Assembly: GCF_041435115.1 (NCBI RefSeq)
Contig: NZ_CP108046.1
Location: 9,486,001-9,550,000, forward strand
Source of the DNA: Streptomyces sp. NBC_00289
GTDB lineage: Bacteria; Actinomycetota; Actinomycetes; Streptomycetales; Streptomycetaceae
Length of the DNA: 64,000 nt
Reading direction: 5' to 3'
Positions 43,590 to 53,075 of the stretch are shown here, one piece after another. How positions within the stretch are numbered: the first letter of the stretch is position 1; each line of letters begins with the position of its first letter. The notes under the pieces were generated by a model. The model saw only the letters and a program-made list of their open reading frames with translations, searched no databases and was not told where the DNA came from. The position numbers and the translations under genes are program-made.

Positions 43590-45110
43590 ATGCAGAGACA
43601 GCGCATGAACAGACAGCGACGCGCGTCCCGTTCGGGGCTGGCCGTCGTCCTTGCGGTCACCGGGGCGGTCGCCCTGCCCGCGGCCCGCGCGGTCGCCGAC
43701 GATCGTGTGCCCGTCCCTCCCGTGGCGCCGAGGTTCCACGACGACTTCAACGGCGACGGATACGGCGACCTCGCGGTGGGCACGCCCTCCGCCACCGTCG
43801 CCGGGAAGTACAGAGCCGGTTACGTGGCCGTGCTGTACGGCTCGGCGAGCGGGCTGAAGACCTCCACGAAGCGGGTGTTCACGCAGAACAGTGCCGGGAT
43901 ACCGGGCACGGCCGAGGCCGGTGACGAGTTCGGCAGTGCGCTGACCAGCGCCGACCTGGACCGGGACGGCTTCGCGGACCTGGTCGTCGGGGTCGGTGGC
44001 GAGGACACCGGCGGCGGACTGAACTCCGGTGTGGTGGAGGTTCTTTGGGGCGGCGTCCGGGGACTGTCGTCCGGGACCGTGGCGCGGTCCGGCAGCGAGG
44101 GCGACCACCTCGGCGCGCAGGGGCGTCTCGCGGCCGGGGACGCGGACGGCGACGGCGCGATCGACCTGCTCACCGTCGTGAACCAGCACGATCTGTCGCT
44201 GACCGGCGGCCCCTTCACTCGTGGCGGCTCGGCCGCCGGCCGCCGGCAGGTGGTGAAGGACGCCTACGACAGCCATGTCATGGATCTGGCGGTCGGTGAC
44301 ATCAACGGCGACGGCGTCACCGACGTCGTGGCCGCCGAGAACGACGCCGACGAGTTCGACTCCCGCCGGATCGTGTACTGGTACGGCACCCACCAGGGGC
44401 TCACCCCGTACACGCTGGTCTACGACGTCGACGGCGCCGGGCTGATGGGCGGCGAGAACCTTGACGTCGGCGACGTGAACGCCGACGGCTACGACGACAT
44501 CGTGGTGGGCCGGGCCGTCGACGGCTACGACAGCGACCTCGACACCTACCGCGCCAAGGGCGGCCGGATCACCTGGATCCCCGGCACCGCGGCTGGTCCC
44601 GACGGGGTCAGGGCGACCTTCTTCAGCCAGGCCACCCCCGGTGTCCCGGGAGGCGCCGAGAAGGGCGACCGTTTCGGCACCGACGTCCAGGTGGGAGACG
44701 TCGACGGCGACGGTTACGAGGACGTGGTCACGGGCCTGCCGGGGGAGGACAGGCACCGGGAGGACCTGGACCAGTCCAACATCGGCATGGTCGCGTATCT
44801 GCGCGGCACCGCGGACGGGCTGACCGCCGTCGGGGCCCGGGTGGTCTCCCAGGACTCCTGGGGTGCCATCCCGGGCGCCTCGGAACCGGGCGACGCCTTC
44901 GGTAGCGCCTTGCACCTCGGTGACAGCAACGGCGACGGCCGGGAGGACATGAGCGTCGGCGCGCCGGGGGAGAATTCCAGCTCCGGCTCTGTGTGGGGCT
45001 TCCGCTCGGAGGCGTACGTGGTGTCGGCCGGAAACACGATCATCTTCGGCAACAGCCTCCTCGGCACCAACAGGACCAAGGCGCGCCTGGGTTCGGGCTT
45101 CGCCTACTGA
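43590..45110 (+). CDS. Secreted FG-GAP/integrin-alpha-type beta-propeller protein
   Basis: A 506-residue exported protein. The signal peptide (SGLAVVLAVTGAVALPAARAVA) is followed by seven FG-GAP repeats, each with a calcium-binding D-x-D/N-x-D-G motif: DFNGDGYGD, DLDRDGFAD, DADGDGAID, DINGDGVTD, DVNADGYDD, DVDGDGYED and DSNGDGRED. Seven repeats make one propeller. Such proteins are common in Streptomyces and may bind surfaces or partners; no catalytic site is visible. The ATG at 43590 follows AGGAGG by 6 bases. Confidence 0.85.
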   Translation: MQRQRMNRQRRASRSGLAVVLAVTGAVALPAARAVADDRVPVPPVAPRFHDDFNGDGYGDLAVGTPSATVAGKYRAGYVAVLYGSASGLKTSTKRVFTQNSAGIPGTAEAGDEFGSALTSADLDRDGFADLVVGVGGEDTGGGLNSGVVEVLWGGVRGLSSGTVARSGSEGDHLGAQGRLAAGDADGDGAIDLLTVVNQHDLSLTGGPFTRGGSAAGRRQVVKDAYDSHVMDLAVGDINGDGVTDVVAAENDADEFDSRRIVYWYGTHQGLTPYTLVYDVDGAGLMGGENLDVGDVNADGYDDIVVGRAVDGYDSDLDTYRAKGGRITWIPGTAAGPDGVRATFFSQATPGVPGGAEKGDRFGTDVQVGDVDGDGYEDVVTGLPGEDRHREDLDQSNIGMVAYLRGTADGLTAVGARVVSQDSWGAIPGASEPGDAFGSALHLGDSNGDGREDMSVGAPGENSSSGSVWGFRSEAYVVSAGNTIIFGNSLLGTNRTKARLGSGFAY

Positions 45111-45434
45111 CACCGCCGCCATCGTGGCCTGCCCGGCCGGAGATGCCGTAGCCGCCCTGACCAGCCGCGGCGGGCAGCGCCATCAACTCAGAGCCGCTCT
45201 CAGGGACTTGTGCACTGGATGCCGCCGGATGCCGCCTCCGCGAGCGGAAAAGTGGTTGTGCACGGTCGAGGCCATCAGGCTCTTTGCCCAATTCCCGCTA
45301 TCTGCCAAGGAAGAGTCGGCGAGCTTGAGTGCGTAATCGCCCAGGCCCGCGGAGCCGATCTGCCCCTGCGCCCCTTCACGTGGGGGCGAAGACCGTACAG
45401 ACCCACGAGCTGAGGGGGTGACGACCTCGGGCGT
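45111..45434. other. 324-base stretch without a recognisable gene
   Basis: It lies between the FG-GAP and MFS genes. A minus-strand frame (VHNHFSARGGGIRRHP) could be coding but matches nothing I know. A GAGGGGG near 45412 lies too far from the MFS ATG to be its ribosome site. Confidence 0.4.
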
Positions 45435-46715
45435 ATGGTCTCGGGGGTGAGCGGCGCCGGCGGAAGCGAGACAGCCACCGATGGGCGACGGCAGGTTCCG
45501 CTCCGGCGTAACAAGGGCTTCCGGATGCTGTGGATCGGCCAGCTGCTGTCCGATACCGGCTCGCAGGTCGGCGGACTCGCGTATCCGCTGCTCATCCTGG
45601 CCCTGACTGACTCGGCAGTGCTCGCCGGTGTGGTGGGTACGGTGCGGGCGATTGTCCTGCTGTGCCTGCAACTGCCCGCCGGGGCGCTGTCGGACCGGTT
45701 CGACCGGCGGCTGACGATGATCATCTGCGACGTCGTGCGCGCCGTCCTCATGGCTGCGCTCGGCATCCTGATCGTGTGGGATCTCGCGTCCTGGCCGGTG
45801 GTCCTGGCCGTGAGTCTGATCGAGGGGGGTGCAGGTGCCATTTTCGTCCCGTCCGCCGCCGCCGCGTTGCCGGGAATCGTGCCGGACGGGCAGCTCGAGC
45901 AGGCGTGGGCCGCCACCGAAGCCCGGGCGTATGGTGCCGGTCTGGCCGGCCCGGCGCTCGGCGGGGTGCTGTTCGGGGTGGGCCGGGCTGTCCCGTTCCT
46001 GGTCGACGCCGTCTCCTTCGCGGTCTCGTTCGGCACGGTGAGCCGGATCCGCGGGCGGTTCCGGCCGGAGAACGCGGCCGGGCGCAAGTCGTTGTGGCGC
46101 GAGGTGGCCGATGGCCTGCAGCTTGTCTGGCAGGTGCCGATTCTGCGCGCGGCGGTGATCCAGACGCCCCTGGTGAACTTCGCCTTCAGCGGCGTGATCT
46201 TCAGCATCACTCTCACGATGCAACAACACGGAACCCCCACCGCGGTGATCGGCCTGGTGCAGGCAGCCATCGCGGCCGGCGGCCTGCTCGGCTCCGTGGT
46301 CGCACCCCGGCTGCAAGGGCGCATGCGCCTGGCAACCCTGGCCACCACGATCACCCTGGCCGGGGCCCTGCTGTTCGGCGCGGCGGCTCTCCTCGTCCCG
46401 TCACCGCTGGTGGCGGCGCCGGTCGCCCTGGCGCTGCTGCTCGCGCCGGCCGCCAACGGCGCGCTGGTTGCCGTAGTGCTTCGCAGCGCGCCCGAGGACA
46501 TGCGCGGCCGAGTGATCAGCACCGTGGTGATGGCGGCCACCGCGCTGGCGACGCTGGCGCCACTGATCGCCGGTCTGATCATCCAGCACATATCCGGAGC
46601 CTGGGCGGTGGGTGCCTTCGCCACCACGACCGCCGCCGCGGCCGTGCTGTGCCTGATCCTGCCAGGCTTTCGGCATGCGGAGTCCCCGGGGGCCGCACCG
46701 GGCCGAGTGGCGTAA
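45435..46715 (+). CDS. MFS transporter (MFS_3/EntS-like exporter)
   Basis: A 426-residue major facilitator with about 12 helices. FRMLWIGQLLSDTGSQVGGLAYPLLIL and LPAGALSDRFDRRLTMIICD (motif A between helices 2 and 3) match the enterobactin-exporter-like MFS_3 group. APEDMRGRVISTVVM is the second-half equivalent. It probably exports a drug or metabolite. The ATG at 45435 is used; a GTG at 45447 is an alternative. It has no coupled neighbours. Confidence 0.85.
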   Translation: MVSGVSGAGGSETATDGRRQVPLRRNKGFRMLWIGQLLSDTGSQVGGLAYPLLILALTDSAVLAGVVGTVRAIVLLCLQLPAGALSDRFDRRLTMIICDVVRAVLMAALGILIVWDLASWPVVLAVSLIEGGAGAIFVPSAAAALPGIVPDGQLEQAWAATEARAYGAGLAGPALGGVLFGVGRAVPFLVDAVSFAVSFGTVSRIRGRFRPENAAGRKSLWREVADGLQLVWQVPILRAAVIQTPLVNFAFSGVIFSITLTMQQHGTPTAVIGLVQAAIAAGGLLGSVVAPRLQGRMRLATLATTITLAGALLFGAAALLVPSPLVAAPVALALLLAPAANGALVAVVLRSAPEDMRGRVISTVVMAATALATLAPLIAGLIIQHISGAWAVGAFATTTAAAAVLCLILPGFRHAESPGAAPGRVA

Positions 46716-46850
46716 CGAACGGGCCGCCCGGTGCCCAGCCTTCAGGGAGGGACTGAACCTGGATGCTCCAGCGAGGCCGGCCAAGCCCCGCTGGTGTAAC
46801 TGGTGCGCCGGGACGGGAACCTCGAGCAGCGTGGCCTACCAGGGCCGGAC

Positions 46851-47624
46851 TCAGCGCACCGGGAAGCCGAAGGAGTAGCCCTGCTCCTTGAGCCGGGGGA
46901 GGATCTGGCGGAGGGCCTCGACGGTCTGGGAGCGGTCGCCGCCCGCGTCGTGGAAGAGGAGCGTCGGCCCGTTGGGCAGCTCCCGCTCGACGGTGGCGAC
47001 GATGGCGTCCGTGCCCGGCCGCTCGAAGTCCTTGGAGTCCACGTTCCAGCCCAGCGGGCGCATGCCGCGGGAGGCGGCCAGTTTGCGGCTGTAGGGAGTG
47101 AAAGCCCCGCCGGGTGCCCGGTAGTACATCGGCCGTACGCCCCCGGACGCCTCGGTGATCATGCGTTCGGCGTCGAGTATCTGCTGCGACTGGTAGGCCT
47201 GGGACTTGGCGTCCATCGTGGTGTCGTGCGACACCGAGTGGTCGCACAGCCGGTGCCCGGCGGCGACAACCTTCTTCACGAGATCCGGGTGGGCCTGCGC
47301 CTGCGTCCCCACCATGCAGAACGTGGCCTTCACCCCGTACTCCCGCAGCAGGTCCAGCATTTGCGGGGTCCACACGGGGTCGGGGCCGTCGTCGATCGTG
47401 ATGTTGACGCCGCGCGCTCCCTTGTCCGAGGCGTGCACAATGGTCATCGCCACCGGCTTGGCGTCACCGCCCGGCCTGGCCGGGGTGGCAGCCCGAGGCG
47501 ACGAGCCGCCGACGGCACCGGCCTGCGCGGTCCACGCCGACGCACCGGCGGCCAGCACCGTCACCCCGAGCGCCGCCCCGACCAGCTTGCCGTACCAGCC
47601 TCGCCCGCCACCGTGCCGTGCCAT
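46851..47624 (-). CDS. Secreted polysaccharide deacetylase (NodB domain)
   Basis: A 257-residue exported carbohydrate esterase 4 protein. After a signal anchor (LVGAALGVTVLAAGASAWTA), the NodB motifs are NITIDDGPD (catalytic and metal Asp), CDHSVSHDT (metal His pair), YRAPGGAF, GWNVDSKDF and LLFHDAGG. It should remove N- or O-acetyl groups from cell-wall or chitin-type glycans. The ATG at 47622-47624 is chosen, as sequence upstream lacks a good ribosome site; a start at 47666 would add 14 residues. Confidence 0.88.
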   Translation of the reverse strand: MARHGGGRGWYGKLVGAALGVTVLAAGASAWTAQAGAVGGSSPRAATPARPGGDAKPVAMTIVHASDKGARGVNITIDDGPDPVWTPQMLDLLREYGVKATFCMVGTQAQAHPDLVKKVVAAGHRLCDHSVSHDTTMDAKSQAYQSQQILDAERMITEASGGVRPMYYRAPGGAFTPYSRKLAASRGMRPLGWNVDSKDFERPGTDAIVATVERELPNGPTLLFHDAGGDRSQTVEALRQILPRLKEQGYSFGFPVR

Positions 47625-48039
47625 GTCCGCCCCACTTTCCCGCAGTTCCTCGCCGATCCCGGCCAACTGGCAGGACGAGAATCGGCGGTCACGGGATGCG
47701 TCCGTTACTGATCACGGACAATTCCGGGGGCGTTCGCGGACAACTCGGCGAGCAGCGGCCGGCCGGACGGGTGGTCCCGATCCCGCCTCCCCACGGTGGT
47801 CCGTCAGAGTGACGCGCCCGGCTGCGGTGGCGATCCACGAACGGGATTTCCAGCGGCGGTTCAGGTCGACAGGGACGATCGCGGTCATCGTGACGAGGTC
47901 TTCGTAACCCTTCCACGGTTCGACAACTGCACGTCAACGGCGACACCGCACGTGAAGGAAGCCGGCTGACGTCACCCGCCCGTCAGAACGTAAGAGCCGA
48001 AGGAGGTCAGCCCGAAGGGCCGTCCCCCTCCGTTGGCGG
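47625..48039. other. 415-base stretch without a supported gene
   Basis: It holds the promoter side of the deacetylase gene. On the minus strand a fragment reading VEPWKGYEDLVTMTAIVPVD is suggestive of coding but has no start or family match. No terminator or RNA gene is obvious. Confidence 0.4.
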
Positions 48040-48303
48040 TCAGCTGGTCAGGGACTGCCACCGAGCTTCCTGCGCCGGGTCGATGCTGCTGCGCCACACC
48101 AGAGTCCCGCCGATCAGGCCGGGCTTGTCCCTCGTGGCCAATGCCGGGGCTTCGAGTGTGTCGGCAGCCTCTTCCAGATAGGTGACCAACGTGTCCAGTA
48201 CCTCCTCGGAGGCGTCGTTGTAGCGGGACCAGGAGCCCAGTGGGCTTGATCCGCTTTGACGGACATCCGAGATCAGGGGTTCAGCCCCGGGAGGATGTCC
48301 ATC

Positions 48304-48612
48304 ATGGAGAGCATGGGGAAGAAGAAGCCTCGCCCTCGTCGCTCGTTCACGCCGGAGTTCAAGGCGGAGATCGTCGAGCTGTGTCGACGCGGTGACCGCT
48401 CGGTCGGTCAGATCGCCAAGGACTTCGATCTGACCGAGACCGCGGTGCGTGACTGGGTGAAGCAGGCCGAGGTCGATGCGGGCGAGCGGGACGGCCTGAC
48501 CAGCAGCGAACGTGAGGAACTGGCCGCACTGCGGCGGGAGAACCGCCGTCTGCGTGAGGACGTCGACATCCTCAAGCGGGCCACGGCTTTCTTCGCGAAG
48601 GAGACCCGGTGA
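48304..48612 (+). CDS. IS3-type transposase OrfA, copy 2
   Basis: Identical in sequence to the copy 1 OrfA (102 residues, HTH plus coil). The stop overlaps orfB by GTGA. It appears intact. Confidence 0.9.
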   Translation: MESMGKKKPRPRRSFTPEFKAEIVELCRRGDRSVGQIAKDFDLTETAVRDWVKQAEVDAGERDGLTSSEREELAALRRENRRLREDVDILKRATAFFAKETR

Positions 48613-49479
48613 CGGTGCACCCGTTCATCGAGGCGGAGAAGCGTGCAGGTCACAGCGTCAAACGAGCGTGTGAGCTGCTGAAGGTCTCCAGGACCGCCTT
48701 CTATGCCCGCCGCGCTGCCAAGCCTGGTCCCCGCGCGGTCCGTGACGCCGAGCTGGCGGAACAGATCGCCGACGTCCACACGAGATCGCGGGGAACCTAC
48801 GGCGCCCCGCGCGTCCATGCCGTGCTCAAGCGGGCAGGCGCCGGATGTGGCCGCCGACGTGTCGCGCGGCTGATGCGGGCTGCCGGCCTGCAGGGCCGAC
48901 ACCGCAGACGACGGCACCTGACGACGATCCCCGATCCACGAGTTGCCCTGCGGCCCGATCTCGTCGTCCGGGACTTCCAGCCCGACCCCGCCGGCCTGGA
49001 TGCCCGCTGGTGCGGCGACATCACCTACATCGCCACGGAGGAGGGCTGGCTCTATCTGGCCACCGTCATCGACATCGCCTCCCGTCGCGTGGTCGGCTGG
49101 GCGACAGCCGACCACCTGCGGACCGATCTGGTCGCCGATGCCCTCACGGCCGCCTGCCGCAAGCGCCGTCCCACCCGGCCGGTGATCTTTCACTCGGATC
49201 GTGGCTGTCAGTACACGAGCCAGCAATTCGCCGCGCTGGCAGACCAGTTGGGGGTGCGTCTGTCGGTCGGCCGCACCGGACAATGCTGGGACAACGCACT
49301 CGCCGAGTCGTTCTTCGCCACCGTCAAGGGAGCTGCTCGACGCCGTCTCCTGGCCCAGCCGGGCCGCCGCCCGCACCGCGATCTTCGATTTCATCGAGGG
49401 CTGGTACAACTTGCACCGTCTGCACAGCAGCCTCGGCTATCGCAGTCCCGCCGAATACGAGACCGCACTCGCAGCCTGA
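48609..49479 (+). pseudogene. IS3-type transposase OrfB, copy 2, frameshifted
   Basis: The DDE residues are intact up to NALAESFFATVK, but the following run at about 49325 is AAGGG, two bases shorter than in copy 3. The C-terminal part is read in a wrong frame (GAARRRLLAQPG). The normal stop would be at 49477-49479. It is likely inactive unless helped by slippage or another copy. Confidence 0.88.
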
Positions 49480-50731
49480 CCACCACACCGATGGTGTCCG
49501 TCAAAGCGGAACAAGCTCACAGGTAGCCACTATCGGCATCCAGATACAGGCCCGAGGTGCTGTCGGTCGGGCCCCGGGCGACAATCGGAATCCGTGTTGC
49601 CTTCCACACGGTGAACTGCTCCTCTTCGGGGCGGCCGACGTTGAGCGGGTCCTGGTGGGCCTGGGCGTCCATCTTGAGCCGATAGCAGGCGCTCACCTCG
49701 TCAAAGCGCATCAGAGCCATGTTGCGCGGAAGGCATCCCCAGCCGTTGGCGCCGTCGTCACCCGCCGTCAACATCCACAGCGCGCGCAGTTCGACGGGTA
49801 TCGGGATGCCGAGATCCTCTTCCAGAGCGGCGATGGCGGCGGGGCTGGCGCCGGCGCGGAGCGCGGCGTAGGAGTCGGGTGCGTTGTGCTTGAGCCAGCC
49901 GATGATGCGCCGCCAGGCATCAGCGACCTCTCGTACGGTGATCGCGTCGGCCACGGGGTCGCCAGGCTCGTCCTTGTCTCGGCTCTGCTCCTGCTCCTGG
50001 TGAGCAACGTCCGTGGAGGCCTCGGTGGTCGGGACCGCCTTCAGGAACCGGATCTCGATCCGGTCCGGCTCACGGATGTAGCCGACGGACAGGTCGGGGC
50101 AGTCCTCGAACATGTCGCCGTCGACCGTCACGTTCAAGATGCCGGGCACATTCGAGGGCTGGCCCATGTCAGGGTCGTCGGCCAGCTGGCCGGCCAGCGC
50201 CTTCAGCGCGTAGGGAGCGTCCGCACCCAACTGCGTGGCGATGGTGCGTACGTCCGGCTGGATCTCGACCTTCACAGCCTGGAGCTCCTTGCTGGTTGGA
50301 CGGAGGACGGTGCCCCTCACGCAGTAGGCCCCGGCGTTCGCCGGCGGGTGTGGTGCGGGCATCTTGTCCTGCGGGGTTGGTCACGCGGTCGCGGTGCACA
50401 GTCAGGGCTCAAGTCCCTGACAAACGCTCTGCCTTGGCGCAAATGATCAAGAAGTCGTCGACGCGTGAAACGGCCGGGCCCGGGACGCGGTCCGCGGACA
50501 GCCTGAGGACGGCTACTCGCGATGGCCCCTGCTTCGGGCGTGCCGCAGCTTGCGGGTGAAGCGGTGCATGTGGGGGTCGAGTAGCTCGTCCGACTCTTCG
50601 AGAACCTGCTCTTCGGTCAGCCACCGGATAGCGTCGAATTCGCTGCGGTCGTAGGAGGTGATGGTGTGGGCATCGGCGGTGAGGAGATACCTGAGCTTGT
50701 TCCGCTTTGACGGACACCATCGGTGTGGTGG

Positions 50732-51604
50732 TCAGGCTGCGAGTGCGGTCTCGTATTCGGCGGGACTGCGATAGCCGAGGCTGCTGTGCAGACGGTGCAA
50801 GTTGTACCAGCCCTCGATGAAATCGAAGATCGCGGTGCGGGCGGCGGCCCGGCTGGGCCAGGAGACGGCGTCGAGCAGCTCCCTTTTGACGGTGGCGAAG
50901 AACGACTCGGCGAGTGCGTTGTCCCAGCATTGTCCGGTGCGGCCGACCGACAGACGCACCCCCAACTGGTCTGCCAGCGCGGCGAATTGCTGGCTCGTGT
51001 ACTGACAGCCACGATCCGAGTGAAAGATCACCGGCCGGGTGGGACGGCGCTTGCGGCAGGCGGCCGTGAGGGCATCGGCGACCAGATCGGTCCGCAGGTG
51101 GTCGGCTGTCGCCCAGCCGACCACGCGACGGGAGGCGATGTCGATGACGGTGGCCAGATAGAGCCAGCCCTCCTCCGTGGCGATGTAGGTGATGTCGCCG
51201 CACCAGCGGGCATCCAGGCCGGCGGGGTCGGGCTGGAAGTCCCGGACGACGAGATCGGGCCGCAGGGCAACTCGTGGATCGGGGATCGTCGTCAGGTGCC
51301 GTCGTCTGCGGTGTCGGCCCTGCAGGCCGGCAGCCCGCATCAGCCGCGCGACACGTCGGCGGCCACATCCGGCGCCTGCCCGCTTGAGCACGGCATGGAC
51401 GCGCGGGGCGCCGTAGGTTCCCCGCGATCTCGTGTGGACGTCGGCGATCTGTTCCGCCAGCTCGGCGTCACGGACCGCGCGGGGACCAGGCTTGGCAGCG
51501 CGGCGGGCATAGAAGGCGGTCCTGGAGACCTTCAGCAGCTCACACGCTCGTTTGACGCTGTGACCTGCACGCTTCTCCGCCTCGATGAACGGGTGCACCG
51601 TCAC
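50732..51604 (-). CDS. IS3-type transposase OrfB, copy 3, intact
   Basis: A 290-residue DDE transposase. WCGDITYIATEEGW, FHSDRGCQYTS and NALAESFFATVKRELL hold the D, D and E, and the C-terminus FDFIEGWYNLHRLHSSLGY then SPAEYE is the normal IS3-family end. The GTG start overlaps orfA by GTGA in the -1 frame. This is the probable source of activity for all three copies. Confidence 0.92.
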   Translation of the reverse strand: MTVHPFIEAEKRAGHSVKRACELLKVSRTAFYARRAAKPGPRAVRDAELAEQIADVHTRSRGTYGAPRVHAVLKRAGAGCGRRRVARLMRAAGLQGRHRRRRHLTTIPDPRVALRPDLVVRDFQPDPAGLDARWCGDITYIATEEGWLYLATVIDIASRRVVGWATADHLRTDLVADALTAACRKRRPTRPVIFHSDRGCQYTSQQFAALADQLGVRLSVGRTGQCWDNALAESFFATVKRELLDAVSWPSRAAARTAIFDFIEGWYNLHRLHSSLGYRSPAEYETALAA

Positions 51605-51909
51605 CGGGTCTCCTTCGCGAAGAAAGCCGTGGCCCGCTTGAGGATGTCGACGTCCTCACGCAGACGGCGGTTCTCCCGCCGCAGTGCGGCCAGTTCCTCA
51701 CGTTCGCTGCTGGTCAGGCCGTCCCGCTCGCCCGCATCGACCTCGGCCTGCTTCACCCAGTCACGCACCGCGGTCTCGGTCAGATCGAAGTCCTTGGCGA
51801 TCTGACCGACCGAGCGGTCACCGCGTCGACACAGCTCGACGATCTCCGCCTTGAACTCCGGCGTGAACGAGCGACGAGGGCGAGGCTTCTTCTTCCCCAT
51901 GCTCTCCAT
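51601..51909 (-). CDS. IS3-type transposase OrfA, copy 3
   Basis: A 102-residue HTH protein identical to the other two OrfA copies. Together with the intact OrfB it completes a functional-looking element. Confidence 0.9.
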   Translation of the reverse strand: MESMGKKKPRPRRSFTPEFKAEIVELCRRGDRSVGQIAKDFDLTETAVRDWVKQAEVDAGERDGLTSSEREELAALRRENRRLREDVDILKRATAFFAKETR

Positions 51910-52637
51910 GATGGACATCCTCCCGGGGCTGAACCCCTGATCTCGGATGTCCGTCAAAGCGGATCAAGCCCAACCAGAGCGAGACGTCGGTGTGCGCGCG
52001 CTGCCCCCTGGTACGGGTGATCGTGAGGAAGAAGGGACGCTCGCCGGTGATCGGCGAGGCCACGGCCTCGATGCCCAGTTCCTCACGGCATTCCCGGACC
52101 ACCGCCGCCCAGGGGCACTCATCCGGCTCGACGTGTCCTCCGGTCGGCAGCCACAGCCCCGCTTTGCGGTGCGCGACGAGCAGCAACTGCTCGCGCGTGT
52201 TGTCGAGTACGACGAAGTAGCTCACCAAGTGCATCGCCGGAACATCCGGCTTGTGTACCCGGTAGACCGGGGCTCCGCCGGCGATCCACTGCGTTGCGGT
52301 CTCCAGATGGGTGCGCTCCAGGTCGTCCGACGCTTCGATGGCCCCGACCAGCCCCAGAAGGTGGGCACGCGGCCGATCGTCAGGTGCTGTGAGTCCCCGG
52401 TCAGTTGTGATCATCTGCGCATCCTGACAGGCAGCACTGACAACCGTGCTTGGCAGCTACTGCCACCCCGGCACCTGGAGCTTCACGGCCTTTGTCATAC
52501 TCATTTGCACCTGGTCGGAGGACATGAAGAGACGAAGGCCGGCCGCACGTCCGGCGCCTCGTCAGTCGAACTAACCGGTCGAGACCCGGTTCGGCGTCAT
52601 GGCACCATGGGCGGCATGACGACGAACCGAAAGGTCC

Positions 52638-53033
52638 ATGCCGCGTAGACGGCCACAGCACATCCGATCCGGTGTCTCCCGCCACCGCACACCAGATGCG
52701 ACCTCAGCCATCGGCGGCGTGTCTTCGCGGGCACTGTCCGAGATCTTCCGTCTCGAGCACACCCGTAATTATCTGCAGCCGGGTGACGTCCACGCAGCCG
52801 TGCGCATGTGGAAGGACTACGTTCACCGTCCTGAGCGCGAGCTGTGGCGCGACTACGAGTGGGGCAACGTGCACTGGGACTGCTGCGGCAACCCACTCGA
52901 AGCCCGCGCTCTCCTCGACACCGTGATGCAGGCTGTTTCACCGCGAAGCTCTCGCGAACTCCGTCGAATCATCGGCCGTTTTGACGCCGTTTGGAACAGA
53001 CCATCACCGCCGTACGACGTAGACGGAGGTTGA
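52638..53033 (+). CDS. Conserved hypothetical protein, Streptomyces type
   Basis: A 131-residue soluble protein with a Trp-rich centre (VRMWKDYVHRPERELWRDYEWGNVHWDCCGNP) and a C-terminus ending SPRSSRELRRIIGRFDAVWNRPSPPYDVDGG. I recognise the pattern as a recurrent actinobacterial hypothetical but know no function. The CC pair and multiple Trp are notable. The ATG at 52638 has GAAAGG 3 bases upstream, so the exact start is uncertain. The 223 bases before it hold no gene. Confidence 0.6.
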   Translation: MPRRRPQHIRSGVSRHRTPDATSAIGGVSSRALSEIFRLEHTRNYLQPGDVHAAVRMWKDYVHRPERELWRDYEWGNVHWDCCGNPLEARALLDTVMQAVSPRSSRELRRIIGRFDAVWNRPSPPYDVDGG

Positions 53034-53075
53034 AGAACAAGCCCTCGTTGGCGCTTTCGAGCTCGAAGCCGCAGA

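Larger units (their letters stand above)
48241..49519 (+). mobile_element. IS3-type element, copy 2 (1,279 bp)
   Basis: Same ends as copy 1 (TGGGCTTGATCC left, GGAACAAGCTCA right). The 3-base target duplication CAG is at 48238-48240 and 49520-49522. The orfB run has only two As. It is otherwise identical by eye to copy 3, which lies 1.17 kb to the right in opposite orientation. Confidence 0.93.
48040..50275 (-). pseudogene. SMI1/KNR4 (SUKH) family gene split by IS3-type copy 2
   Basis: The 5' part (49520-50275) starts at a GTG with AAGGAG 9 bases upstream and contains the SUKH-like core DLGIPIPVELRALWMLTAGD and FTVWKATRIPIVARG. The 3' part (48040-48237) encodes GSWSRYNDASEEVLDTLVTY to WQSLTS. 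Removing the IS and one CAG repeat gives DADSGYLGSWSRYND in frame, a protein of about 317 residues. Family members often serve as immunity proteins in toxin systems. The IS supplies an immediate TGA stop, so the protein is truncated. Confidence 0.85.
50692..51972 (-). mobile_element. IS3-type element, copy 3 (1,281 bp), intact
   Basis: The reverse-oriented copy has the full four-A run in orfB, so it is the only copy with an uninterrupted transposase. The target duplication ACC is at 50689-50691 and 51973-51975. The ends read TGAGCTTGTTCC and GGATCAAGCCCA on the plus strand. Confidence 0.93.
50513..52414 (-). pseudogene. NUDIX hydrolase gene split by IS3-type copy 3
   Basis: The 5' part (51973-52414, ATG with AGGA upstream) carries the Nudix box GGHVEPDECPWAAVVREC followed by REELGI. 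The 3' part (50513-50691) encodes YLLTADAHTITSYDRSEF to RSRGHRE. Excision of the IS and one ACC repeat rejoins the frame as TDVSLWYLLTADAH, giving 205 residues. The box (G-x5-E-x7-REExGI pattern) is intact, so before insertion it was probably an active nucleoside-diphosphate-type hydrolase. Confidence 0.88.

Noticed and set aside
47700..47940. Minus-strand fragment with VEPWKGYEDL
   Set aside because: It is suggestive of coding but has no start, no continuation and no family I can name.
48241..51972. Copies 2 and 3 as one composite transposon that moved together
   Set aside because: Each copy has its own matching target duplication (CAG and ACC) and splits a different gene, so they inserted independently.
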